In this document: positions 7,799 to 16,002 of the stretch, piece by piece | How the letters are laid out: every line of letters begins with the position of its first letter | Position numbering within the stretch: position 1 is the stretch's first letter | DNA from: UBA5336 sp039198685 | Lineage (GTDB): Bacteria; Pseudomonadota; Alphaproteobacteria; Caulobacterales; Hyphomonadaceae | Length of the DNA: 21,815 nt | Reading direction: 5' to 3' | NCBI GenBank assembly: GCA_039198685.1 | Contig: JBCCTK010000040.1 | Location: 1 to 21,815, forward strand | Translations under genes and position numbers: made by a program | Notes under the pieces: model-generated | Databases searched by the model: none | Told to the model about the DNA's origin: nothing | Seen by the model: only the letters and a program-made list of their open reading frames with translations

Positions 7799-9874
7799 AT
7801 GCGGGACGAGCGCCTCTTTCCCCTTTTCGACACGGTCGAGACACTGCCTGGAATCGGCCCGAAATCCCTCGAAGCCTATAAACGGTTAACCGGAACAGGC
7901 CTTGTGTGGGATCTGCTGCTGCATTTGCCCGAGCGTTGGATGGATCGAGGCGTGCGAAACAGCTTCGACGCCCTGAAGGCTGGCGAAATCGCGACCATCC
8001 AGGGTGAGGTGCATAGCGTAAAAGCTGCTTACAATGCCAAGGCCCCAACAAGAGTACTTCTCTTTGATGGCACGGGGTTTTTGACGCTAACCTTCTTTAG
8101 GGCCGATGGGCGTTGGCTGCAGGGTCAGTTCCCCATAGGCAAACAAAGAATCGTTTCGGGCCGGGTCGATGAGTTCAATGGCGAACGACAGATCACTCAC
8201 CCCGATTACATTCTGGACCCTGAGAAACCCGAACGGCCACCGGCGGTCGAGCCGATCTACCGCCTGACAGCGGGCCTTACCAATCGCAAAGTGCATGGCG
8301 CAGCACAGCACGCCCTGGGGTGTGTTCCAGATGATCTACCGGAATGGGGCGATAAACATTTGGGCGCACAACGCGGGTGGCCTGACTTCAAAACCGCACT
8401 TACCGCCCTTCATGCGCCCACCGTTTATGATTTGGATGCTATTGAGTTGGCACGCCAACGTCTGGCCTATGATGAAGCATTATCGCGGGAAGCCACTTTT
8501 GCTCTCGCCCGCGCTTCGCGATCGAAACGCCGCGCACCCAGGCTCGCCTTAGCGGGCATGGCACAGCGCAGCGTGGTCGACGCCCTGCCCTATGAGCCCA
8601 CCGGTGCACAGAAGCGCGCGGTGAACGAGATTGCCCAGGACTTGGCAGAAGCCGTCCCCATGCGCCGGATGCTCCAGGGCGATGTTGGAGCAGGCAAAAC
8701 CCTTGTTGGCGCTTTAGCCGCCGTTCAATCCGCCGCATCCGGGCACCAAGCGGCCTTCATGGCGCCCACGGAAGTCCTGGCGCGCCAGCAATATTCAACC
8801 CTCAGCGCACTTCTTAGTCCCCATGGATACCAGGTCGCCTCGCTAACGGGTCGCGACAAAGGGTCAGCGCGCCAGGCAACGCTTATGGGACTGGCCGACG
8901 GAACCATCCAGATCGTTGCCGGCACCCATGCGCTTTTTCAAGAGACGGTTCATTTCGCAAAATTGGGTTTGGTCATCGTTGATGAGCAGCACCGGTTCGG
9001 CGTAGCCGATCGCCAGCGCCTTCTGGAAAAGGCGATTAGCCCGCACATGCTCGTGATGAGTGCAACCCCCATCCCGCGCACACTGGCTCAAGCGGTGCAT
9101 GGAGACTTGGACGTCTCTATCCTCGATGAAAAACCGGCAGGTCGGCAGAAGGTGGAGACACGGGTCTTGCCAGATACGCGGATTGAAGAGGTTATTTCGG
9201 CGGTCGGGCGTGCTGTCGGTCGCGGGGAGCGCGCCTTCTGGATCTGTCCCAAAGTGGATGTAGATGACGACGAGTCATCGGCTGTGGCAAGGCATGCCAC
9301 ATTAGCCGATCAATTGTCTTGCAGGGTCGATCTCGTACATGGGCGCCTGAAACCGGATCAAAAAGACGCAGCTCTAGAAGCTTTTCGGATGGGTCAAAGC
9401 GGCGTCCTCGTTGCAACCACGGTAGTCGAAGTCGGCGTGGATGTTCCCGAGGCGACCATCATGGTCATAGAGCGCGCGGAAGGGTTCGGCCTGGCCCAAC
9501 TCCACCAATTGAGGGGCCGCGTGGGTCGTGGAGACAGGGCGGCTTACTGCCTGTTGATGTATCGGCCACCGCTGGGCGAAACGGCAAAGAAGCGGCTCGA
9601 TACATTACGCCAGACCGATGATGGATTTGCGATTGCCGAAGCCGATTTTGAACTCAGGGGCCCGGGCGATGTTCTCGGCCTTCGCCAGGCTGGAGAGATC
9701 GACTACGCCGTGATCAACCTGGCAAAGGATGGCGACCTTCTGGAGATCGCCCGAATTGATGCAAAAGCGGCGGTAACCGTAGATTCCGAGCTTACGGGTC
9801 CACGCGGGCGGGCGCTGAGCCTTGCGCGGGCTCTGTTTCAACCGAAGGGGCTTCGTTCGGCGCCGGAGGAGTAA
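7799..9874 (+). CDS. recG: ATP-dependent DNA helicase RecG
   Basis: RecG remodels stalled replication forks and Holliday junctions by branch migration. The 691-residue protein begins with LFPLFDTVETLPGIGPK, the usual RecG opening, followed by the OB-fold wedge domain (about 60-150). The SF2 motor has Walker A GDVGAGKT (294-301), APTEVLARQ, DEQH (395-398), SATPIPRTL, VVEVGVDVPEA and QLRGRVGRGD, and ends with the FELRGPGDVLGLRQAG block. ATG 7799 is preferred because it gives the family-typical N-terminus; a TTG at 7763 would add 12 residues and neither start has a strong ribosome binding site. It is divergent from sdhE across about 96 bases. Its last 83 bases overlap the 3' end of the convergent DUF502 gene. 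Confidence 0.97.
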   Translation: MRDERLFPLFDTVETLPGIGPKSLEAYKRLTGTGLVWDLLLHLPERWMDRGVRNSFDALKAGEIATIQGEVHSVKAAYNAKAPTRVLLFDGTGFLTLTFFRADGRWLQGQFPIGKQRIVSGRVDEFNGERQITHPDYILDPEKPERPPAVEPIYRLTAGLTNRKVHGAAQHALGCVPDDLPEWGDKHLGAQRGWPDFKTALTALHAPTVYDLDAIELARQRLAYDEALSREATFALARASRSKRRAPRLALAGMAQRSVVDALPYEPTGAQKRAVNEIAQDLAEAVPMRRMLQGDVGAGKTLVGALAAVQSAASGHQAAFMAPTEVLARQQYSTLSALLSPHGYQVASLTGRDKGSARQATLMGLADGTIQIVAGTHALFQETVHFAKLGLVIVDEQHRFGVADRQRLLEKAISPHMLVMSATPIPRTLAQAVHGDLDVSILDEKPAGRQKVETRVLPDTRIEEVISAVGRAVGRGERAFWICPKVDVDDDESSAVARHATLADQLSCRVDLVHGRLKPDQKDAALEAFRMGQSGVLVATTVVEVGVDVPEATIMVIERAEGFGLAQLHQLRGRVGRGDRAAYCLLMYRPPLGETAKKRLDTLRQTDDGFAIAEADFELRGPGDVLGLRQAGEIDYAVINLAKDGDLLEIARIDAKAAVTVDSELTGPRGRALSLARALFQPKGLRSAPEE

Positions 9875-10580
9875 GCTTTTCGCGCTCAGTCTCATCCATG
9901 GGCAATTCATCTGGCACCACAAGGCCGGCAGAAATAATCATACGAGCGCCCTCCTCTACTGACATTTGAAGGTGGATAATCTCGCTTTTGTGAAGGTACA
10001 TCAGAAAACCTGACGTGGGATTGGGCGTGGTTGGCACGAACACACCGACATAGTCTGACGACAGGCTTGTCCTGATTTCTCCCTTTGCCTTGGCGGTCAA
10101 AAACCCCACGCACCAGGTGCCTTTCTTAGGATATTCGACCAAAACCACCTCCTGAAAATTGTTTTGGTCGCTCGATCCCAAAAGCTCAAAAAGCTGTTTA
10201 AAAGCGTTGTAAATATTACTGACCACCGGGATACGGCTAAGAATACGGTCCGATAGCCTCAGTGCTGCGCGCCCTATCAGATTTGTTGCAATCGCGCCCA
10301 ACAGAGTCAGCAGGATCACCGCAACGAGAACACCGACGCCCGGAATAGCGATATTCGTGTAAGTCTCAGGATCAAGAATCGGCGGTAGAAGCGGTTTTAC
10401 ACGCTTGTCGATCTCACCAATCAGCCAGGAAACGATACCGATAGAAATCGCGATCGGCGCGGCAATCACCACACCGGCAAAAAACCGGCCTCGCAGCCAG
10501 CCAAAAATCGTCTGGCGCGGCAAGGACGGCTCGCCGATCAAAACTTTGTCCTTTTTGTCTTTAGATTTTCGTCTAGCCAT
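9792..10580 (-). CDS. DUF502 family membrane protein
   Basis: The 262-residue protein has two hydrophobic stretches (about 33-55 and 76-102), so it is an inner-membrane protein with a basic, cytosolic N-terminus (MARRKSKDKKDK). DUF502 signatures include RFFAGVVIAAPIAISI, IPGVGVLVAV, the RIPVVSNIYNAFKQL block (about 126-140), EYPKKGTWCVGFLT, and the VFVPTTPNPTSGFLMYL block. No biochemical function is established for the family to my knowledge. The last roughly 35 residues are a Pro/Ala/Glu-rich, probably disordered tail, and most of it is encoded by DNA antisense to the end of recG. Start ATG 10580 is the only good option. The gene is divergent from the phosphotransferase gene. Confidence 0.92.
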   Translation of the reverse strand: MARRKSKDKKDKVLIGEPSLPRQTIFGWLRGRFFAGVVIAAPIAISIGIVSWLIGEIDKRVKPLLPPILDPETYTNIAIPGVGVLVAVILLTLLGAIATNLIGRAALRLSDRILSRIPVVSNIYNAFKQLFELLGSSDQNNFQEVVLVEYPKKGTWCVGFLTAKAKGEIRTSLSSDYVGVFVPTTPNPTSGFLMYLHKSEIIHLQMSVEEGARMIISAGLVVPDELPMDETEREKLTPPAPNEAPSVETEPAQGSAPARVDP

Positions 10581-10652
10581 GGGTGCGCTTTGGGCCCGCC
10601 TTTAAAGTGTTCCGTCTTGGCGAAACATGTGTTTCGGTTAACTGTGGCGATT

Positions 10653-11654
10653 ATGGGAAACACGCAAGAGATTGAAGCGGCACTGCGCCGACTTTGCCCT
10701 TTTTTTCTCTCCGGCGGGCAAACAATCGAGAACTTGAAGCGTTTGTCGGGAGGTGCCAGCCAAGAGACTTGGGCATTCGATGCCGTCTCTCCATCCGGCC
10801 AGCGCGAGGAACTGATACTCAGACGGGCTCCAAGCGGGCAGGACGGATCCCGCTCCAGTGCAGCCATAGGACTGGCAAAGGAAGCGGCGTTGATCGAAGC
10901 GGCTGCGCGAGCTGGCATACCGGTCCCTAAGGTGACCTATGTCTGCCGGGAAACAGATGAATTGGGCGAAGCCTTTATAATGGGCCGCTTGAGCGGCGAG
11001 ACCATTGCACCAAAAATCTTGCGGGATCCGAAATTTGCAGGCGCCAGACCCCTGCTGGCCAGACAGTGCGGGAAGGCCCTAGCAGGCGTACATGCGCTGA
11101 AAACTGAACAGCTTCCAGACCTGGCTCTGAGCGACGGGCTCGATCAAATCGATCAGTATGAGGACATCTATCGCAGCTTTGATCTCCCCAAACCCGTGTT
11201 CGAACTGGCCATGGCCTGGCTTCGCGCCCATACGCCGAAACGGCGCTCGAATGTATTGGTGCACGGCGACTTCAGACTAGGCAATCTTATGGTTGACGGC
11301 GGGGGTTTGGTGGGTGTCCTGGATTGGGAGTTGGCCCATTTTGGCGACCCGCGCGAGGATTTAGCCTGGATTTGCATCAATTCCTGGCGCTTTGGCAATC
11401 CGGGCAATCGGGTTGGGGGCTTCGGTGGGCTTGATGATCTCCTGGCCGGCTACTCAGAAGCAGGCGGTGTTGTCATCGATCCCGCGGAGATCGACTGGTG
11501 GGAGATGCTTGGTAGCCTCAAATGGGGCATCATGTGTCTCATCATGTATGAGGCGTTCCGCTCCGGTGCTGACCCAAGCGTCGAACGTGCCACCATAGGC
11601 CGACGGGTATCAGAAGCGGAAATTGATATTTTGAACGTTTTGGAGCGGGTCTAA
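10653..11654 (+). CDS. Phosphotransferase family protein (APH/ACAD10-11-like kinase fold)
   Basis: The 333-residue protein has an aminoglycoside-phosphotransferase fold. The N-lobe contains RLSGGASQETWAF (about 30-42), resembling the glycine-rich part of the fold, and LILRRAP with a putative ATP-contacting basic residue. The catalytic loop HGDFRLGN (204-211) supplies the catalytic aspartate D206 and metal ligand N211; LDWELAHFGDPREDLAW (223-239) carries the second metal-binding acidic residue D224. The last pattern is the ACAD10/11 and acyl-CoA-related branch rather than drug-resistance kinases, so a small hydroxyacyl or alcohol substrate is more likely than an antibiotic; this is inference. 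ATG 10653 is chosen over TTG 10590, which would add 21 atypical residues. The DUF6285 gene follows after 3 bases, a known pairing. Confidence 0.9.
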   Translation: MGNTQEIEAALRRLCPFFLSGGQTIENLKRLSGGASQETWAFDAVSPSGQREELILRRAPSGQDGSRSSAAIGLAKEAALIEAAARAGIPVPKVTYVCRETDELGEAFIMGRLSGETIAPKILRDPKFAGARPLLARQCGKALAGVHALKTEQLPDLALSDGLDQIDQYEDIYRSFDLPKPVFELAMAWLRAHTPKRRSNVLVHGDFRLGNLMVDGGGLVGVLDWELAHFGDPREDLAWICINSWRFGNPGNRVGGFGGLDDLLAGYSEAGGVVIDPAEIDWWEMLGSLKWGIMCLIMYEAFRSGADPSVERATIGRRVSEAEIDILNVLERV

Positions 11655-11657
11655 ACC

Positions 11658-12035
11658 ATGTCCACCAACCCCACAACGGTTGAGCTTGTCCGCGCGGTTC
11701 GCGCTTTTATGGGCGAGACAGCCAGACCGGCGCTGGAAGGACACGCTGCCTTCTACGCGCGTATTGCTGAAAATGCCCTGGCAATCGTTGAACGGGAACT
11801 ATGCCTTTCCGCCCAATCCGATGCCGCCGCCAAGGACCGGCTTCGAGTGCTGCTCGATAGTTCACTGGAAGAGCGACGCGACCTTGAGACCCTCCTATGT
11901 GATCGGATCCGCAAGGGCAGTCTGGACTGGCAAAGCACCGCGCTCATGGCGCACCTGAAAGCGAGCACCATCGACCAGGTTAAAATCGACCAGCCGAAAT
12001 ATTCTGGCCTCGCGATCGCCACAGAGTCAGACTAA
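11658..12035 (+). CDS. DUF6285 domain protein
   Basis: The 125-residue protein is predicted cytosolic and mainly helical. It begins PTTVELVRAVRAFM and includes HAAFYARIAENALAIVERE, a pattern I associate with DUF6285 proteins encoded next to APH-type phosphotransferases and acyl-CoA dehydrogenases. Its start ATG lies 3 bases after the phosphotransferase stop, so the two are almost certainly translated from one message and probably act together, perhaps as a regulatory or accessory partner of the kinase. No catalytic motif is evident and the function is unknown. No acyl-CoA dehydrogenase gene is adjacent here. Confidence 0.8.
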   Translation: MSTNPTTVELVRAVRAFMGETARPALEGHAAFYARIAENALAIVERELCLSAQSDAAAKDRLRVLLDSSLEERRDLETLLCDRIRKGSLDWQSTALMAHLKASTIDQVKIDQPKYSGLAIATESD

Positions 12036-12045
12036 CCCAACTGAA

Positions 12046-12915
12046 ATGCGTTATCTATTTGTCTCGCTAGCCGCTATTGCAGGCTTGGCTCTTTTTTCCG
12101 TTGGAATTCGGATTGGTGTTCCGGCGTACTTGGCGACAGGCACCCCGCTTGGAGCGGAACCCGCTGATTTCACGGTTGATGCCGGTTGGATAAAAAGACC
12201 GGAAACTCGTCCAGACGCTGTCTGGGAGGGAGGATGGGCGCTCGATTTTTTTGTACTTCCCCCTGTGCCGGATACTCTCCAACGCCACGGTTCGGTGTCC
12301 ACCGATGCTGGCAAAGCCCATACCGCCGTGTTTTCTCAAACGACAGACCTTGTCTCACTTCTGGAAGCGCACGGTGCCGTCTATATGCCAGCGCTGAGGA
12401 TGCCATCACAGGTAACAGCCGCGCCCGACTGGGAAATGACACGCTCCGATCTTGTTTCGGCACTTTCGGTGTATACAAATTCTGACAATCGAGGGCGCGC
12501 CATGGTGTTCGTTGCTGACGCCAGCACATGGTGGCTCGTTCAGTCTCTTTCCGACATTCTAAGCGCAGCGGGGTCTCCAGACGTGGAAGACCGGGTTGTT
12601 CTTGTGATGTCGCCAACCGTATTGGCCCAACCGGACCATTCGATGTCCAATGCGCAATATCACTCGCTTAACATGCACGCTGCCAAAGGGTTTCTTCAGC
12701 ATCTTCTGGCCATGCCCCAGAAGGCGCCAACCTGGCAGCTGCCCGAAAATACGCCAGAAAGTGACAACCGAATTCAGTCTCTGGTCCAGGACGCCTTGGA
12801 ACGAGCAACGCAAACTTCGGCCAAAGCAGTTGAGCCTTTCGGAGCGATTGAGATCATTCGCGAAGCGCCCATCAACAGGCCTTGCGAAGCCGGTTTGCGG
12901 TGCGGAAGGGACTAG
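12046..12915 (+). CDS. DUF3089-like (alpha/beta hydrolase-related) membrane-anchored protein, probably inactive
   Basis: The 289-residue protein starts with a hydrophobic segment (about 3-28) that looks like an uncleaved signal anchor, so the rest is probably periplasmic. The remainder resembles DUF3089 proteins: GWIKRP near 47, DFFVLPPVPDT in place of the usual FYVHPTTY, AVFSQTTDL, and DLVSALSVYTNSDNRGRAMVFVADAS (135-160) matching the strand-elbow region. Where active members have GHSQG, this protein has ADAST (157-161), with alanine at the nucleophile position, so hydrolase activity is doubtful. The assignment is by pattern from memory, and the protein could instead be a lineage-specific unknown. 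It follows the DUF6285 gene by 10 bases, suggesting one operon. Its stop shares a CTAG with the convergent small gene. Confidence 0.55.
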   Translation: MRYLFVSLAAIAGLALFSVGIRIGVPAYLATGTPLGAEPADFTVDAGWIKRPETRPDAVWEGGWALDFFVLPPVPDTLQRHGSVSTDAGKAHTAVFSQTTDLVSLLEAHGAVYMPALRMPSQVTAAPDWEMTRSDLVSALSVYTNSDNRGRAMVFVADASTWWLVQSLSDILSAAGSPDVEDRVVLVMSPTVLAQPDHSMSNAQYHSLNMHAAKGFLQHLLAMPQKAPTWQLPENTPESDNRIQSLVQDALERATQTSAKAVEPFGAIEIIREAPINRPCEAGLRCGRD

Positions 12916-13109
12916 GACAACACTGCCCCCGAGCTTTCCGGTCCGATCAAGGCGATCACTCTGTCCCAATGGGCCAGCGCTTCACGATCGCCGAGCGCTG
13001 CAACTTCGGCAGCCCTCAGGGTGGCAATCACTTCAGCGTCATCACCATATTGCTTTATCAGCTGGGAGGCGGCCGCCAGGGCGCTTGCATCGGTTTTGGA
13101 AATTGACAT
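12912..13109 (-). CDS. Small conserved-type hypothetical protein, 65 residues
   Basis: A strong ribosome binding site (GGGAG, ending about 6 bases before ATG 13109) sets the start; a longer frame to 13232 would run antisense into the photolyase start and is not credible. The protein is predicted to be helical and reads QLIKQYGDDAEVIATLRAAE (residues 17-36), then GDREALAHWDRVIALI. This pattern of YGDDA, alanine-rich helix, GD and W is common in small alphaproteobacterial proteins such as the DUF6961 type. No function is known and I would not assign one. It ends on the CTAG shared with the stop of the convergent DUF3089-like gene and is divergent from the photolyase operon. Confidence 0.75.
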   Translation of the reverse strand: MSISKTDASALAAASQLIKQYGDDAEVIATLRAAEVAALGDREALAHWDRVIALIGPESSGAVLS

Positions 13110-13162
13110 CTTTATCTCCCTAAGGCCGTTGGGCTTTTTTCCAGATCGATCCCGGCCACCTC

Positions 13163-13192
13163 TGATCCAGCAAAGCACCAAGACCGTACACA
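13163..13192 (+). promoter_or_regulatory. Candidate RpoE/ChrR-type (singlet-oxygen ECF sigma) promoter for the photolyase operon
   Basis: TGATCC (13163-13168), an 18-base spacer and TACACA (13187-13192) lie 34 to 63 bases upstream of the photolyase GTG. TGATCC with an 18-base spacer and a TA-starting -10 hexamer matches my memory of the Rhodobacter sphaeroides sigma-E consensus; the -10 here is weaker than at the second site in this window. The likely transcription start is near 13199. The same architecture recurs at 20852-20881 before the facing operon, which raises confidence. Confidence 0.55.
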
Positions 13193-13225
13193 ACACAACG
13201 TTAAGCCTGCGGAGCCGTTCGGCCA

Positions 13226-14689
13226 GTGTCATCTTCCCGCCCTGTCGTCATGTGGTTTAGAGAAGACCTTCGCCTGGGTGACAATCCGGCGTTGAACACC
13301 GCATTCGAGTCGGGCGCCCCCGTGATCTGCCTATACATTTTGGAGACCGTGAAAGATGGCTCTCGACCCTTGGGTGGGGCTTCGAAGTGGTGGCTGCACC
13401 AATCCCTTAGCGCACTCGCAGAAGCCATTGAGGCGCTCGGCGGACAATTTGTTCTGCGCAAAGGGGCAGCTCAAGACTGTCTTTTGAACCTTGTGGAAGA
13501 GCTGAATGCGACCGCTGTTTTTTGGAATCGACGCTATGATGCTGGCGGGATTAGCGTAGACTCTGCGATCAAGACCGCATTGAAGACTGCAGGGGTGGAA
13601 GGGATCAGCGCGAATGGTCGACTCTTGACCGAACCCTGGCAGGTGCGCACCGGCGCTGGTGCATACTACAAAGTGTTCACCCCCTACTGGAAGTCTGTTC
13701 GGGCCAACTATCGTGCGCCGCCGCCGCTGCCCAAACCGGATTATATTGGAGACTTCGGACTCCCGTCCGACACATTGGATACATGGAACCTGCTTCCACA
13801 AAAGCCAGACTGGGCTGTGCTGTTTCCCCAACACTGGGAGCCTGGCGAAACCGGCGCACATGCGCGGTTGGAGCGCTGGCTGGACGGCGCAATCGATTCT
13901 TACAGCGACCAACGCAACAGACCAGATGTCGAAGGGTCCACGTCAGGGCTCTCACCCCATTTGCGATGGGGAGAAATCAGTCCAGTTCAGGTATGGCGGG
14001 CGGTCCACAGCAGAATCGGCTCGGTCGCTGGATCGTCAGCTGAGGACTCCGCTTGGACCTTCCTTTCGGAGATTGTCTGGCGTGAATTCAGCTATGTTTT
14101 GCTCTACCACAATCCGAGGCTCGCAGACGTCAATTACAATATTGACTTCCAGCATATGCCTTGGCGCGATAATTCGGCTGACTATGAACGATGGTGTGAG
14201 GGTCAAACTGGCTATCCCATTGTTGATGCGGGCATGCGAGAGCTTTGGCATACCGGCTGGATGCACAATCGCGTGCGGATGATTGTCGGTTCATTCCTCA
14301 CCAAACACCTGCTTCTCCCATGGCAAATGGGTGAAGACTGGTTTTGGGATACACTTGTTGATGCAGATCCGGCATCGAATGCGGCCAGTTGGCAATGGGT
14401 CGCCGGTTCCGGCGCAGATGCAGCGCCATATTTTAGGGTTTTCAATCCCATCACGCAGGGGAGCAAGTTTGATGAAACTGGCGCGTATGTGCGCCGATGG
14501 TGCCCCGAACTAGAAGCGCTCCCGGACAAATATCTCCATTCCCCCTGGGACGCGCCTGGCCCGGTGCTTCGCAATGCCGGCATTGCGCTTGGTGAGACGT
14601 ATCCCCATCCCATGGTTGATCACAAGACAGGGCGCCAACGCGCCTTAGATGCCTATGACACACTTAAGGAAAGGCGCGCGGCCATATGA
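13226..14689 (+). CDS. phrB: Deoxyribodipyrimidine photolyase (class I CPD photolyase)
   Basis: The enzyme uses blue light and reduced FAD to split cyclobutane pyrimidine dimers. At 487 residues it has the normal family length. The N-terminal antenna domain starts VVMWFREDLRLGDNPAL. The C-terminal FAD/DNA domain includes LSPHLRWGEISPVQVW, FLSEIVWREFSYVLLYHNP, and the hallmark run around TGYPIVDAGMRELWHTGWMHNRVRM, then DWFWDTLVDADPASNAASWQWVAGSGADA and YFRVFNP; the tryptophan-rich segments fit the electron-transfer chain. The start is GTG 13226, with GGAG about 11 bases upstream; no better start precedes the first conserved strand. Its TGA overlaps the ATG of the FAD-oxidoreductase gene (ATGA), indicating translational coupling. 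A putative stress-sigma promoter lies upstream. Confidence 0.96.
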   Translation: MSSSRPVVMWFREDLRLGDNPALNTAFESGAPVICLYILETVKDGSRPLGGASKWWLHQSLSALAEAIEALGGQFVLRKGAAQDCLLNLVEELNATAVFWNRRYDAGGISVDSAIKTALKTAGVEGISANGRLLTEPWQVRTGAGAYYKVFTPYWKSVRANYRAPPPLPKPDYIGDFGLPSDTLDTWNLLPQKPDWAVLFPQHWEPGETGAHARLERWLDGAIDSYSDQRNRPDVEGSTSGLSPHLRWGEISPVQVWRAVHSRIGSVAGSSAEDSAWTFLSEIVWREFSYVLLYHNPRLADVNYNIDFQHMPWRDNSADYERWCEGQTGYPIVDAGMRELWHTGWMHNRVRMIVGSFLTKHLLLPWQMGEDWFWDTLVDADPASNAASWQWVAGSGADAAPYFRVFNPITQGSKFDETGAYVRRWCPELEALPDKYLHSPWDAPGPVLRNAGIALGETYPHPMVDHKTGRQRALDAYDTLKERRAAI

Positions 14690-16002
14690 AACGAATAGCC
14701 ATTGTCGGCTCCGGTATTTCCGGGCTAGGCGCAGCCTTTGCGCTCAAGGAGAGTGCAGAAGTCACGGTGTTCGAAGCGCGCGATCGCCTCGGCGGGCATG
14801 CCCATACCGTAAATATTGACTATGACGGCACCCCAATCGATGTCGACGTGGGCTTTATCGTCTACAACGCGCTGAATTACCCCAATCTGATAGGGTTCTT
14901 TAATGCCCTTGGCGTCGCCACCGAGGCCAGCGATATGAGCTTCGCGGTATCCAACCCCGAGGGCTATGAGTGGGCTTCGACCCTCACGGGAATCTTTGCC
15001 CAGAAGCGCAATATCTTCAAACCAGCCTTTCACCGCTTCTGGCGTACCATTCTGAAATTCAATGATATTGCCCGTTCGGAACTCAACGCGGGTGAAATTG
15101 GGAACATCTCCCTTGGGCACTGGTTGGACGCCCATGGCTTCGATAATGACTTCAAGCAGAACTACATTCTTCCGATGGCTGCCGCAATCTGGTCCACACC
15201 CGAGCGCGGGGTCCTCGATTTCCCGGCAAACAGCTTCTTCAACTTCTTTGAGAACCACCGCCTTATGCACAAGGAACGCCCGGTCTGGCGAACCGTAACG
15301 GGCGGCTCTCAATCCTATGTTTCTAAGGTAGCGGCGATCCTCGGCGAGCGGATCAAGGCAAATGCGCCGGTCAAACGCGTAACACCATTTGGCGAAAAAG
15401 TACGGATTGAGTACGGCGAAGGGCAAAATGATGTGTTCGATGATATCATCTTTGCCTGCCACTCCGACCAAGCAAGAGCGCTTCTGGACCCTGGCTTCGA
15501 AGATCAGAAATTTCTTCTCGGCTCAGCACGGTACCGTCCAAACACAATCTACCTGCACCGCGATTCCAGACTTATGCCGAAGCGCAGGGCTGCTTGGGCA
15601 AGTTGGAATGTTATGAAGGGGCACGGAGAAGACATCACGCTAAGCTACTGGATGAACAGGTTGCAGAACTTGCCCTCCAAATGTCCACTCTTTGTGACAT
15701 TAAACCCCAGCACGCCGCCTTCGGAGCAGTCCATTTTCTATAAAACGACGTTCGACCATCCTCAGTTTGACGGACCCGCAGAAGCCGCCGTACGATCGAT
15801 TAAAAGAATGCAAGGCCGAGATGGACTTTGGTTTGCTGGGGCCTGGATGGGCCACGGCTTCCATGAAGACGGCTTGAAGTCTGGCCTTGCCGTCGCCCTG
15901 TCGCTGGGTGGCCAGGTGCCTTGGGAGGTTGAGAACGTGGACATATACGAAAACCAGCGAAACCCTTCTTCCATCCAGCTCGTAACAAAGGCCGGCAAAT
16001 GA
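14686..16002 (+). CDS. FAD-dependent amine-oxidase-like oxidoreductase (COG2907 type)
   Basis: The 438-residue flavoprotein has the N-terminal Rossmann FAD motif IAIVGSGISGLGAA (GSGISG at 8-13), the following acidic strand end VFEARDRLGGHAHT, and a C-terminal FAD-binding block GLWFAGAWMGHGFHEDGLKSG. Internal features such as VDVGFIVYN, WSTPERGVLDFPANSFFNFFENH and PVWRTVTGGSQSYV are those of the COG2907 branch that is encoded beside CFA-type methyltransferases and DUF1365 proteins. In R. sphaeroides I recall homologues in the singlet-oxygen regulon linked to furan fatty acid formation, possibly as a desaturase on a methylated acyl chain; that role here is inference. It is coupled to both neighbours by ATGA overlaps at 14686-14689 and 15999-16002. 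Confidence 0.9.
   Translation: MKRIAIVGSGISGLGAAFALKESAEVTVFEARDRLGGHAHTVNIDYDGTPIDVDVGFIVYNALNYPNLIGFFNALGVATEASDMSFAVSNPEGYEWASTLTGIFAQKRNIFKPAFHRFWRTILKFNDIARSELNAGEIGNISLGHWLDAHGFDNDFKQNYILPMAAAIWSTPERGVLDFPANSFFNFFENHRLMHKERPVWRTVTGGSQSYVSKVAAILGERIKANAPVKRVTPFGEKVRIEYGEGQNDVFDDIIFACHSDQARALLDPGFEDQKFLLGSARYRPNTIYLHRDSRLMPKRRAAWASWNVMKGHGEDITLSYWMNRLQNLPSKCPLFVTLNPSTPPSEQSIFYKTTFDHPQFDGPAEAAVRSIKRMQGRDGLWFAGAWMGHGFHEDGLKSGLAVALSLGGQVPWEVENVDIYENQRNPSSIQLVTKAGK

Noticed and set aside
13122..13140. Weak GC stem followed by six T residues upstream of the photolyase promoter
   Set aside because: The stem is about five pairs with a bulge and overlaps the leader of the small minus-strand gene; too weak to call a terminator.
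14725..15471. 248-codon minus-strand frame inside the flavoprotein gene
   Set aside because: Antisense to a well-supported COG2907 gene, with no motif of its own.
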